Assembly: GCA_018500075.1 (NCBI GenBank) | Contig: JAHBAN010000047.1 | Span: 1-8,181 of the forward strand | DNA length: 8,181 bases | Direction: 5' to 3' | Origin: Flavobacteriia bacterium | GTDB taxonomy: Bacteria > Bacteroidota > Bacteroidia > Flavobacteriales > Flavobacteriaceae | Shown: positions 1 through 6,301 of the stretch, in pieces | How positions within the stretch are numbered: position 1 is the first letter of the stretch | Layout of the letters: each line of letters begins with the position of its first letter | Program-made: the position numbers and the translations under genes | Notes under the pieces: model-generated | Told to the model about the DNA's origin: nothing | The model's input: only the letters and a program-made list of their open reading frames with translations | Database searches by the model: none

Positions 1-19
1 AGATGTGTATAAGAGACAG
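1..19 (+). other. Nextera transposase mosaic-end adapter (artefact)
   Basis: The first 19 bases match the Nextera mosaic end AGATGTGTATAAGAGACAG exactly. This is library-construction sequence left on the contig, not genome. Any reading frame that starts here carries adapter-encoded residues such as MCIRDS or MYKRQ at its N-terminus. Real sequence begins at about position 20. Confidence 0.97.
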
Positions 20-93
20 CAGGTGTTCTGTGCGCGGGCGGGCTTTGGGGCGTTGTTCCGGGCGCGCTGGCGCGGTGGAACAAAAGACCAAAG

Positions 94-127
94 GCGCGCC
101 CCGATACGGGACGCGCGTTTTTATTTT
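94..127 (+). terminator. Rho-independent terminator, possibly bidirectional
   Basis: A GC-rich stem pairs 94-98 with 112-116, then has a C/A mismatch (99 and 111), then pairs 100-103 with 107-110 around an ATA loop. On the plus strand it is followed by a T-tract (TTTTTATTTT, 118-127), the classic form, so it would terminate a plus-strand gene lying left of the window. It also lies 34 bp beyond the stop of the minus-strand permease gene. On that strand the hairpin is followed by a weaker T-rich stretch (CCTTTGGTCTTTTG), so it may serve both convergent transcripts. A second hairpin (TTGTTCC 53-59 with GGAACAA 77-83) sits just beyond it. I see no supportable gene in positions 20-149. Confidence 0.75.
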
Positions 128-149
128 AAGCTTTGGGCTTTGGTGCGGC

Positions 150-1118
150 TCAGCGGCCCCGGATCCGGGGGTCAAGCGCGTCGCGCAGCCCGTCGCCGAG
201 GAAGTTTACGGCGAGGACGGTCAGCGAGATCGCAACCCCCGGCAGCACGACCCGCTCGGGGTATTCTGTCATGCGCGGCACAGAATCCGCGAGCATTTTG
301 CCCCATGTCGGGAAATCGGAGGGGAAGCCGACCCCGAGAAAGGAGAGCGAGCTTTCCGTGATGATGGCGGTGGCGAGGCCGAAGGTGGCCGAGACCACGA
401 TCGGGGAGACCACATTGGGCAAAAGGTGGCGGGTGATGATGCCGCGCGAGGTTGTGCCCGAGGCGCGGGCGGCGAGGACAAACTCGCGCTCTTTCAGCGC
501 CAGAACATCGCCCCGCACGATCCGCGCGGTGTGCATCCACGAGGTGATCCCGATCACCCCGACAATGAGAATAAACATCCCGCCTTCGGGGCCAAAGTTC
601 GCGCGCAGCGGCTGGCGGAAGAGTGTCACCGCCACCAGCAGAAGCGGCAGGATCGGCAGGGAGAGAAAGAGATCGGTCAGGCGCATCAGCGGGCCGTCGA
701 ATTTCTTGAAATACCCGGCCATGACGCCGATCATCGCGCCGAGAAACAGCGAGAGCAGCATGGCGGCCCAGCCCACGGCCATCGAGGTGCGCCCGCCTGC
801 GAGCATATTGGCGAGACCGTCGCGGCCAAGTTGATCGGTGCCGAAGGGGTGGTTCCAGCCGGTTTTGGCCTCAGAATCCCAGAGGGCGGTATAGATCGGG
901 CGGTAATCTTTGGCGCGGATGTCGAGTTTGCCCGGATCAACCTGCCAGATCAGCGAGCCAAAGAGCACGGCCAATGTGATGAACAGCAAAAAGCTGCCGC
1001 CGATCATGGCGCCTTTGTGCTGGCGGAACTGTAGCCAGACTTCGCCCCATTGGGAGCGGTGCGGCTTGAGCGGTGCGTTGTCCTGAAGCGCCTCGATGGC
1101 TTGGATTTGGTCAGTCAT
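150..1118 (-). CDS. Peptide-type ABC transporter permease, DppC/OppC family
   Basis: This is an inner-membrane permease of the dipeptide/oligopeptide/nickel importer class, one half of the transmembrane channel. The protein has 322 residues, normal for DppC/OppC. After a cytoplasmic N-terminus comes the first membrane segment (about 37-59). A periplasmic stretch then leads to the family motif HPFGTDQLGRD (90-100). Further hydrophobic segments lie near 113-136, 146-168, 179-198, 235-257 and 290-309. The EAA loop that contacts the ATPase is at about 212-234 (AARASG, ending LLP). The C-terminus DPRIRGR is also typical. I chose the ATG at 1118 over an upstream TTG at 1178 because it begins MTDQ and has GAGG 7 nt upstream (1126-1129). 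The start overlaps the stop of the upstream permease gene by 8 bp, so translation is probably coupled. The substrate cannot be read from the permease. Confidence 0.95.
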   Translation of the reverse strand: MTDQIQAIEALQDNAPLKPHRSQWGEVWLQFRQHKGAMIGGSFLLFITLAVLFGSLIWQVDPGKLDIRAKDYRPIYTALWDSEAKTGWNHPFGTDQLGRDGLANMLAGGRTSMAVGWAAMLLSLFLGAMIGVMAGYFKKFDGPLMRLTDLFLSLPILPLLLVAVTLFRQPLRANFGPEGGMFILIVGVIGITSWMHTARIVRGDVLALKEREFVLAARASGTTSRGIITRHLLPNVVSPIVVSATFGLATAIITESSLSFLGVGFPSDFPTWGKMLADSVPRMTEYPERVVLPGVAISLTVLAVNFLGDGLRDALDPRIRGR

Positions 1119-2175
1119 AGCGGATCCTCGGATCAAGCACGCCATAGAGCACATCGGCAATGATATTTGCCATGACAATCAGAAAGGCGAAGATAAAGGT
1201 GAGTGTCATAACCATGGGCATATCGGAGGCAAAGAGCGCCCCGATCAGAGCGTCGCCGATGCCGTTCACTTTGAAGACCCGCTCGGTGATGATCGAGCCG
1301 CCGAAGATGCCGGGGATGGCGAGGGCGATCACTGTGACCACTGCGATCATCGAGTTGCGCAGCACATGAACGAGCAGCACGACGCGCTCCGGCAGGCCCT
1401 TGGCGCGGGCGGTGCGCACATAATCCTGCTTGAGGTTGTCCAGCATCGAGGCGCGCATGAAGCGGCTGATCTGGGCTGTGACCTGAAGCGCAAGGACCAT
1501 AACGGGCATGATCATCTGTTTGAGTTGATAGACGAAGCTGTCCCAGTCGTTGACCACATGGGTTGTGTCATAGATCGAGGGGAACCAGCCGAGATAGACC
1601 GAAAAGATCACGATCAGCAGCGGGCCTGTGAAGAAGGGCGGCACGGAAAAGCCGATCATTGTGATGAATGTGCCGGCCTGGTCAAAGGCGGAGTATTGTT
1701 TGTAGGCCGAGTAAATGCCGATCGGAATGGCGATCAGGAAGGCGACCACATAGGCGAGGCCGACGACCCAGAGCGTCTGGGGCATCCGCTGGATGATGAT
1801 GTCCATCACGGGGGAGCGGGTCTGCCAGCTGATGACGCGCAGATCGCAGGGGCCGTCAACAGAAGGGCCGCAGGCTGTGTAGAGATCGGTGTCGGGGAGC
1901 CAGCCGAGCAGCGCGCTGTGATTGGTGAGCCAGTCGATCAGCACCATCGGCTCGATCCAGAACATCTGCACCAGCCATTTCCAGAACTGGATATACCAGG
2001 GCGCGCCGAGGCCGAGGGCTTCGCGCATCTTCTGTTTGACTTCGGGGGGCACTGTGAGGGGCACCTGTGCCATAGGGTCGCCGGGGGCGAGCTGGAGCAG
2101 CAGGAAAATAATCAGAGCGATAAACAAAAGCACCGGAACGGAGAGAAGGAGCCGGCGTAGCGTATAGGTCAGCAT
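1111..2175 (-). CDS. Peptide-type ABC transporter permease, DppB/OppB family
   Basis: This is the partner inner-membrane permease of the importer. The 354-residue protein starts MLTYTLRRLLLSVPVLL, the usual N-terminus of DppB/OppB proteins, with membrane segment 1 at about 9-29 followed by the family APGDP motif (30-34). Other hydrophobic segments lie near 134-157, 170-195, 220-236, 275-296 and 322-345. The EAA loop is at about 251-274 (DYVRTARAKG...LRN), and the C-terminus LDPRIRYD is family-typical. It is somewhat longer than the compact members of the family. The extra length is mostly a periplasmic region between segments 1 and 2 (about 35-130), which contains two cysteines (C102 and C110). 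Its ribosome site is weak (AAGG about 9 nt upstream of the ATG). It lies 90 bp after the binding-protein gene, separated by a hairpin, and overlaps the DppC-like gene by 8 bp. Confidence 0.95.
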   Translation of the reverse strand: MLTYTLRRLLLSVPVLLFIALIIFLLLQLAPGDPMAQVPLTVPPEVKQKMREALGLGAPWYIQFWKWLVQMFWIEPMVLIDWLTNHSALLGWLPDTDLYTACGPSVDGPCDLRVISWQTRSPVMDIIIQRMPQTLWVVGLAYVVAFLIAIPIGIYSAYKQYSAFDQAGTFITMIGFSVPPFFTGPLLIVIFSVYLGWFPSIYDTTHVVNDWDSFVYQLKQMIMPVMVLALQVTAQISRFMRASMLDNLKQDYVRTARAKGLPERVVLLVHVLRNSMIAVVTVIALAIPGIFGGSIITERVFKVNGIGDALIGALFASDMPMVMTLTFIFAFLIVMANIIADVLYGVLDPRIRYD

Positions 2176-2204
2176 GAAGCGGGGCCTTGGTTTATGGGTC
2201 TGGA

Positions 2205-2222
2205 CGAAAGAGGCGAAAGAGG
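2205..2222. repeat. Tandem 9-bp repeat after the intercistronic hairpin
   Basis: CGAAAGAGG occurs twice back to back (2205-2213 and 2214-2222). On the transcribed (minus) strand this reads CCTCTTTCG twice, directly after the hairpin at 2224-2249. It is pyrimidine-rich but lacks a continuous U-run. It may be a weak transcription-release or processing region, or may have no function. Confidence 0.5.
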
Positions 2223-2223
2223 T

Positions 2224-2249
2224 GGGCGCCCCGCAACTGCGGAGCGCCC
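2224..2249 (-). terminator. Intercistronic hairpin between binding protein and permease genes (attenuator or 3'-end stabiliser)
   Basis: A strong stem pairs 2224-2229 with 2244-2249 (six GC pairs), has one C/A mismatch (2230 and 2243), then pairs 2231-2234 with 2239-2242 around a 4-base loop. It begins 16 nt after the binding-protein stop codon. On the minus strand it is followed by CCTCTTTCG repeats, not a clean U-tract, so complete termination is unlikely. In binding-protein-dependent transporter operons such hairpins commonly protect or partly terminate the upstream message, giving far more binding protein than permease. That role is inferred here. Confidence 0.65.
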
Positions 2250-2265
2250 GAGTAGCACAGGGCTA

Positions 2266-3969
2266 TCAGTCGATGCGATACCACTCGGCGGCATCCCACA
2301 GCTCGGAATCCCACACGTTGAGGACGTGGCCGCCCAAGCTATTGGCTTGGCCCGAGACACGACCACGGTGCACAAGGCCCACGATGGTGTGGCTGTCTTT
2401 GGTCAGCATATCGTTCATCTTCTTGGCGATTTCGCCGCGCTTGGCGATGTCGCCGGTGCGACCGAGTTCGTCGATCAGAGCGTCATAGGCCGGATCGCAG
2501 AAGCGGTTGATGTTTTCACCCTGCCACTGGCTTGAGGGCTTAGGCTCGCCGCCACACCGGTAGGCCGCAAGATATTGCTGCGGGTCTGTGCCGTTGAAGG
2601 TGTTGGCATACATCTCGATGTCGGCATAGAACTTCTGGAAAGTGTCGGGCGAACCGGGGTCGCCACCGAAGAAGACCGAGGCGTCAAGGTTGCGCAGCTC
2701 TGTTTCCACGCCGATTTCTTCCCACCACTGTTTGATCAGAGCTTGGAAGTCCTGACGCACGGCGTTGGTTGATGTTTGATAGAGCAGCGAGAGTTTCTTG
2801 CCGTCCTTGTCGCGCACGCCGTCGCCGTCTGTGTCTGTCCAGCCGGCCTCCTCAAGCAGGGCTTTGGCTCGGTCCATATCCTGCGTCAGGCAGAAGGTGT
2901 TCATCGATGCGTAGTTTGCAGGCGATGGCACGAGATCACAGGTCGGTTTGCCCGCTTTGCCATAGCCGACTTCAACGAGCAGCTCGCGGTCAATCGAGAT
3001 CGACAGCGCTTCGCGCACCCGGATGTCGGAGAGGATCGGGTGAGGATGGGCAACCGTCGAGCGCTCGCCTTCGGGAAGGTCGGGCGAGGGGTCTGTCATG
3101 TTCATTTCGAGACGTTCCACCAGCGGGCCGAAGCCTGTCACGGCTTTGCCTTTGCCGCCTTCTTCGAACTTGGCGATCACGTCGGGCGCGAGCTGCAGGT
3201 TCCAAGCGTAGTCCATTTCGCCGGTTTCAAACACCGCGCGGGCCGAGGCCACCGCATCGCCGCCGCCTTTGAGAACCATTTTGGCAAACTTGGGCTTGTC
3301 GGCGTCCCGGTAGTTCGGGTTGGCCGACAGCGTGATCACGTCATTGGGCTTGAATTCGTCTACCACGAATGCGCCTGTGCCGATCGGGTTGAAGTTTGCT
3401 TCGGTGCATTCGGGCGCTTTGGCGCCTGTGCAATCGGCAAACTGCGCCGCCTGGATCACCGGCGACTGGCCGCCCACGAGCGGGCCATAGGGGTTTGGCT
3501 TGGGTTCGTTGAAGGTGATGACAAGGGTCATGTCATCGGGTGTTTCGATGCTTTTCACGCCATCAAAGAACGCCGCCTGGGCGCAGCCGCCCTCGGGGTT
3601 CATACAATATTCGGCGGTGAACTTGGCGTCATTGGAGGTTACGGGGGTGCCGTCTGACCAGAGGATTCCGGGACGGATTTTCCATGTGATCGAGGTGAGA
3701 TCCGCGCTCACGCCGCCATTGGCGACTGTTGGCACTTCGGCGGCCACGAAGGGCACAAGCGCGCCGTTTTCGTCATAGCGCGCGAGGGGTTCGATCACCA
3801 GTGAGGCGGCTTCGACATCTTTTGTGCCGCCGGACAGATAGGGGTTCATGATCGATGGCGCCTGCCAGTAGATCACGTTGACTTGGCCGTCAGAGCCGCG
3901 CTCGGCCATGGCCGCGGGGGCCATCACAAAGGCTGCTGCTGCACCGAGCAGAAGGGTTTTGACTTTCAT
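2266..3969 (-). CDS. Periplasmic peptide-type ABC transporter substrate-binding protein (SBP family 5)
   Basis: This is the secreted ligand-binding subunit of the importer. The protein has 567 residues, normal for family 5 (DppA/OppA-like) proteins. Residues 1-22 form a Sec signal peptide (MKVKTLLLGAAAAFVMAPAAMA) with probable cleavage before E23; there is no lipobox, so a soluble periplasmic protein is expected. Family features follow: IMNPYL (about 40-45), a WKIRPGILWSDGTPVTSNDAKFT-type block (96-118), NPIGTGAF (194-201), and DIRVREALSISIDRELL (315-331). At 379-390 there is an acidic DTDGDGVRDKDG loop resembling a calcium site. Eight cysteines (122, 129, 180, 188, 344, 360, 472, 491) fall into four plausible disulfide pairs. 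I chose the ATG at 3969 because GGAGAG lies just upstream. The open frame extends to a TTG at 4056, but that would precede the signal peptide with an odd basic tail. First gene of the leftward operon. Ligand unknown. Confidence 0.95.
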   Translation of the reverse strand: MKVKTLLLGAAAAFVMAPAAMAERGSDGQVNVIYWQAPSIMNPYLSGGTKDVEAASLVIEPLARYDENGALVPFVAAEVPTVANGGVSADLTSITWKIRPGILWSDGTPVTSNDAKFTAEYCMNPEGGCAQAAFFDGVKSIETPDDMTLVITFNEPKPNPYGPLVGGQSPVIQAAQFADCTGAKAPECTEANFNPIGTGAFVVDEFKPNDVITLSANPNYRDADKPKFAKMVLKGGGDAVASARAVFETGEMDYAWNLQLAPDVIAKFEEGGKGKAVTGFGPLVERLEMNMTDPSPDLPEGERSTVAHPHPILSDIRVREALSISIDRELLVEVGYGKAGKPTCDLVPSPANYASMNTFCLTQDMDRAKALLEEAGWTDTDGDGVRDKDGKKLSLLYQTSTNAVRQDFQALIKQWWEEIGVETELRNLDASVFFGGDPGSPDTFQKFYADIEMYANTFNGTDPQQYLAAYRCGGEPKPSSQWQGENINRFCDPAYDALIDELGRTGDIAKRGEIAKKMNDMLTKDSHTIVGLVHRGRVSGQANSLGGHVLNVWDSELWDAAEWYRID

Positions 3970-3973
3970 TTTT

Positions 3974-3979
3974 CTCTCC
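3974..3979 (-). promoter_or_regulatory. Ribosome binding site deciding the binding-protein start
   Basis: GGAGAG on the minus strand, followed by AAAA and then the ATG at 3969. It places the start immediately before the signal peptide and argues against the in-frame ATG at 3981, which overlaps this site. Confidence 0.8.
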
Positions 3980-4100
3980 ATGTTGGACGCGGCTTGCGCA
4001 GCGCCGGATCTTTGACCGCGCTTTTTGCGGTTTTGTCGGGGCGGGGGGCCTGACAATCGACCTCAGCCAGTTGATCTGACTGTGCCCCGCAATGCAGACC

Positions 4101-4129
4101 ATACGAAACAGAGATTCGCAAAATTGCAA
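4101..4129 (-). promoter_or_regulatory. Candidate promoter for the leftward transporter operon
   Basis: On the minus strand, TTGCAA (4129-4124) and TCGTAT (4106-4101) are 17 bp apart, a workable but imperfect sigma-70-type pair. Transcription would start near 4094 and give a leader of about 125 nt before the binding-protein ATG. That leader can form GC-rich pairing (for example 4084-4089 with 4037-4042), but I recognise no riboswitch in it. Inferred from pattern only. Confidence 0.35.
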
Positions 4130-4136
4130 GTCCTTT

Positions 4137-4158
4137 GACGGGCCGGCGACGGGCCGGT
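4137..4158. repeat. Tandem 11-bp repeat in the divergent intergenic region
   Basis: GACGGGCCGGC (4137-4147) is followed directly by GACGGGCCGGT (4148-4158), ten of eleven bases identical. It lies between the two candidate promoters. An 11-bp period is close to one helical turn, so paired regulator sites are conceivable, but nothing else supports this. Confidence 0.55.
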
Positions 4159-4200
4159 GGGGTAAACCTTGCGGAACTGTCCAAGGGCGGCTTGCAGGGT

Positions 4201-4229
4201 TTGACAGTGCGACCATCTGCTCTGTAGCG
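4201..4229 (+). promoter_or_regulatory. Candidate promoter for the ATPase gene
   Basis: A perfect TTGACA (4201-4206) is followed 16-17 bp later by TGTAGC/GTAGCG (4223-4229). The -35 is consensus and the -10 poor, as is common in GC-rich alphaproteobacteria. It would give a 5' leader of about 30 nt before the ATG at 4263. An imperfect dyad (CCTTG 4167-4171, CAAGG 4182-4186) lies just upstream. Confidence 0.5.
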
Positions 4230-4262
4230 TGGGCCAATCTGCTTTGAAGGAATCTCTCTCTG

Positions 4263-6083
4263 ATGCTTGATCACCCCCTTGCGACCATCGAAAATCTGCG
4301 CGTTGAATTTCAGACCAAAGACGGCCCGGTTGTCGGGGTGGAGGATGTTTCTTTTGAAATCCGCGCCGGCGAAACGGTTTGTATTGTTGGGGAATCCGGC
4401 TCGGGCAAGTCTGTGTCCTCGCTCTCGCTGATGCGGCTGATCGAATATGGCGGGGGCGATATCGCGGCGGGCAAACTGCTGTTTGATCGTGGCAACGGCT
4501 CAGAGATTGATCTGGCCCAGAGCGACCAGAGCCTGATGCGCACGATTCGCGGCAATGAGATCGGTATGATCTTTCAGGAGCCGATGACGGCGCTCAACCC
4601 GGTCTTTACCGTGGGCCGCCAGCTCACCGAGGGTTTGCGGATGCACAAGGGGCTGAGCAAGGCCGAGGCCGAGGCGCGGGCGCTTGAGCTGCTCAGGCAG
4701 GTGCGCATTCCCGAGCCTGAGCGGCGGCTTGTCCAATATCCGCACGAATTGTCGGGCGGGATGCGCCAGCGGGTCGTGATTGCCATGGCGCTGGCTTGTG
4801 AGCCGCGCTTGCTGATTGCGGATGAGCCGACCACGGCGCTGGATGTGACCATTCAGGCCGAGATTCTGGCGCTGATGGACCGCCTCAAGCGCGAGACGGG
4901 CACCGCTGTGATGTTTATCACCCATGATATGGCCGTGGTGGCGCAGATGGCGGACCGTGTTGTTGTGATGTTTCGCGGCAAGAAGGTCGAGGAGGGCGCG
5001 GTTGAGGATATTTTCGAGCGCCCGCAGCACAATTATACCAAGGCGCTTCTGGCGGCTGTGCCTAAGCTGGGCGAGATGCGGGGCAAGGCCTATCCCGAGC
5101 CGATGAAGCTCTTGGGCAAGACCGACCAGAATCTCGACCCGATCAAGGGCAGTGACGATGTTTTGCTGGAGGTGAAGCACCTCACCACGCGGTTTCCTGT
5201 CAAGGGCGGCTTCTTTCGCCGCACTGTCGCCAATGTTCATGCGGTGGAGGATATTTCATTCACGATCAACAAGGGGCGCACGCTGAGTCTTGTGGGGGAA
5301 AGCGGCTGTGGCAAATCCACCGCCGGGCGCTCGCTGTTGCGGCTGGTGGAGCCGCAATCGGGCGAGGTCCATCTGGACGGCAAGGATATCATGGCGCTGG
5401 GCAGCGATGATCTGCGCGCCGCCCGTCTGGATATGCAGATGATTTTTCAGGACCCGTTTGCCAGCCTGAACCCGCAGATGAACCTGATGAGCCAGGTGGC
5501 GGAGCCTTTGCAAAACTACGGGGTGGCCAAGGGGCAGGCGCTTCAGGACCGGATTGCGGCGCTGTTTGACCGTGTCGAGCTGCCGCGCTCTTTTTTGCGG
5601 CGCTTTCCGCATGAGCTTTCGGGCGGGCAGCGCCAGCGCGTCGCCATTGCGCGGGCTTTGGCGCTGAACCCCAAGCTGATTGTGGCCGATGAGGCCGTCA
5701 GCGCGCTTGATGTGAGCGTGCAGGCGCAGGTGCTCAACCTGATGATGGAATTGCAGGCCGAGCTGGGGCTGTCTTATCTCTTCATCAGCCATGATATGGC
5801 GGTGGTGGAGCGGGTGAGCCATGATGTGGGGGTGATGTATCTGGGGCGGATTGTGGAGATGGGACCGCGCGCGGCGGTGTTTGAGAACCCCCAGCACCCC
5901 TACACGCAGGCCCTGATGAAGGCGGTGCCGATCGCCGATCCGCGCCGGCGCAAGGACGAGCGCGAGCTGAATTTCAAGCCGATCCCCTCGCCGATCCACC
6001 CTGTGGGCTATGAGGCGGCACCGAGCGCCTATCGGGAAGTCAGCCCGGGGCATTTTATCTTGACCACGGACAGCGGGTATTGA
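4263..6083 (+). CDS. Fused two-domain peptide ABC transporter ATPase (DppD-DppF type)
   Basis: This cytoplasmic ATPase powers the importer, with both nucleotide-binding domains in one 606-residue chain, as in GsiA or YejF. Domain 1: Walker A GESGSGKS (43-50), Q-loop Q105, signature LSGGM (163-167), Walker B LLIADEP with E188, and H221. Domain 2: Walker A GESGCGKS (345-352), Q396, signature LSGGQ (452-456), Walker B LIVADEA with E477, and H510. Both sites look catalytically intact. Each domain ends with the oligopeptide-transporter C-terminal motif (RPQHNYTKALLAAVP at 253-267; NPQHPYTQALMKAVP at 542-556). The tail ends HPVGYEAAP...SPGHFIL and lacks the cysteine cluster seen at the end of many DppD/OppF proteins. 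The ATG at 4263 has GAAGGA 11 nt upstream, slightly long spacing. It is divergent from the binding-protein/permease operon, whose products it must join. It is the only ATPase gene in the window. Confidence 0.96.
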   Translation: MLDHPLATIENLRVEFQTKDGPVVGVEDVSFEIRAGETVCIVGESGSGKSVSSLSLMRLIEYGGGDIAAGKLLFDRGNGSEIDLAQSDQSLMRTIRGNEIGMIFQEPMTALNPVFTVGRQLTEGLRMHKGLSKAEAEARALELLRQVRIPEPERRLVQYPHELSGGMRQRVVIAMALACEPRLLIADEPTTALDVTIQAEILALMDRLKRETGTAVMFITHDMAVVAQMADRVVVMFRGKKVEEGAVEDIFERPQHNYTKALLAAVPKLGEMRGKAYPEPMKLLGKTDQNLDPIKGSDDVLLEVKHLTTRFPVKGGFFRRTVANVHAVEDISFTINKGRTLSLVGESGCGKSTAGRSLLRLVEPQSGEVHLDGKDIMALGSDDLRAARLDMQMIFQDPFASLNPQMNLMSQVAEPLQNYGVAKGQALQDRIAALFDRVELPRSFLRRFPHELSGGQRQRVAIARALALNPKLIVADEAVSALDVSVQAQVLNLMMELQAELGLSYLFISHDMAVVERVSHDVGVMYLGRIVEMGPRAAVFENPQHPYTQALMKAVPIADPRRRKDERELNFKPIPSPIHPVGYEAAPSAYREVSPGHFILTTDSGY

Positions 6084-6091
6084 GAGGGGGA

Positions 6092-6111
6092 TCGCCTGCT
6101 GGCGCAGGCGA
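6092..6111 (+). terminator. Hairpin downstream of the ATPase gene
   Basis: TCGCCTGC (6092-6099) pairs with GCAGGCGA (6104-6111) around a 4-base TGGC loop, beginning 9 nt after the ATPase stop. No U-tract follows, so it is more likely an mRNA 3'-end stabiliser or partial terminator than an efficient intrinsic terminator. It is immediately followed by the twin hairpin repeats. Confidence 0.5.
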
Positions 6112-6115
6112 CCCG

Positions 6116-6165
6116 GTGGGGGCCAGCCCCCACACACAGGTTTTAGTGGGGGCCAGCCCCCACAC
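6116..6165. repeat. Twin palindromic direct repeat (20 bp, two copies)
   Basis: GTGGGGGCCAGCCCCCACAC occurs at 6116-6135 and identically at 6146-6165, a 30-bp period. The core of each copy (6116-6133 and 6146-6163) is a perfect 7-bp stem with a CCAG loop. Copy 1 is followed by ACAGGTTTTA. Copy 2 runs into CCCCCGGAATATTTCTGGAAAG. The arrangement resembles the dispersed intergenic hairpin elements found in many Rhodobacteraceae genomes. That comparison is from memory, not a search. Confidence 0.8.
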
Positions 6166-6290
6166 CCCCGGAATATTTCTGGAAAGAAAAAGGGGGGCGC
6201 GCGGTGGGTGTGTTTGAGCTGGGTGTTTTGGGTTGGAGGCGGGTGTTGGCGGCGTGAGAGCGCGGTTTGGCGGGTTTACAGAAGAGGCTT

Positions 6291-6295
6291 GGGAG
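6291..6295 (+). promoter_or_regulatory. Ribosome binding site deciding the argE start
   Basis: GGGAG followed by 6 nt and the ATG at 6302. It favours this start over the in-frame TTG at 6233, which would add 23 residues not typical of the family. Confidence 0.75.
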
Positions 6296-6301
6296 ACGGG
6301 C

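Larger units (their letters stand above)
6084..6301 (+). other. 218-bp spacer between the ATPase and argE genes
   Basis: The left half holds a hairpin and the twin repeats, annotated separately. It then has a C-run plus GGAATATTTCTGGAAAG (6170-6186) and an A/G-rich stretch. The right half (about 6196-6290) is G/T-rich. I find no convincing promoter or gene there, so argE is either read through from the ATPase promoter or uses a promoter I cannot recognise. Confidence 0.6.

Noticed and set aside
10..129. Possible C-terminal end of a plus-strand membrane protein (hydrophobic AGVLCAGGLWGVV, stop at 127-129)
   Set aside because: Only about 36 codons, and the last part is simply the translation of the terminator hairpin and T-tract. 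Not enough to call a gene.
3..1034. Long plus-strand open frame (343 codons) opposite the DppC-like permease
   Set aside because: It begins inside the adapter, is rich in Arg/Gly/His/Asp with no recognisable domain, and is the antisense shadow of a clear permease gene in GC-rich DNA.
1096..2160. Plus-strand open frame (354 codons) opposite the DppB-like permease
   Set aside because: Histidine- and acidic-rich low-complexity product that exactly shadows the permease; no ribosome site or family similarity.
3970..4056. Longer N-terminus for the binding protein (TTG at 4056 or ATG at 3981)
   Set aside because: It would put a basic, Pro-rich tail before a clean signal peptide; the GGAGAG site fits the ATG at 3969.
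6116..6165. CRISPR array
   Set aside because: Only two repeat copies, a 10-bp gap between them, palindromic hairpin character and no cas genes; better explained as an intergenic hairpin repeat.
6233..6301. N-terminal extension of argE from a TTG
   Set aside because: The 23 extra residues are Gly/Ala-rich and not family-like; GGGAG supports the ATG at 6302.
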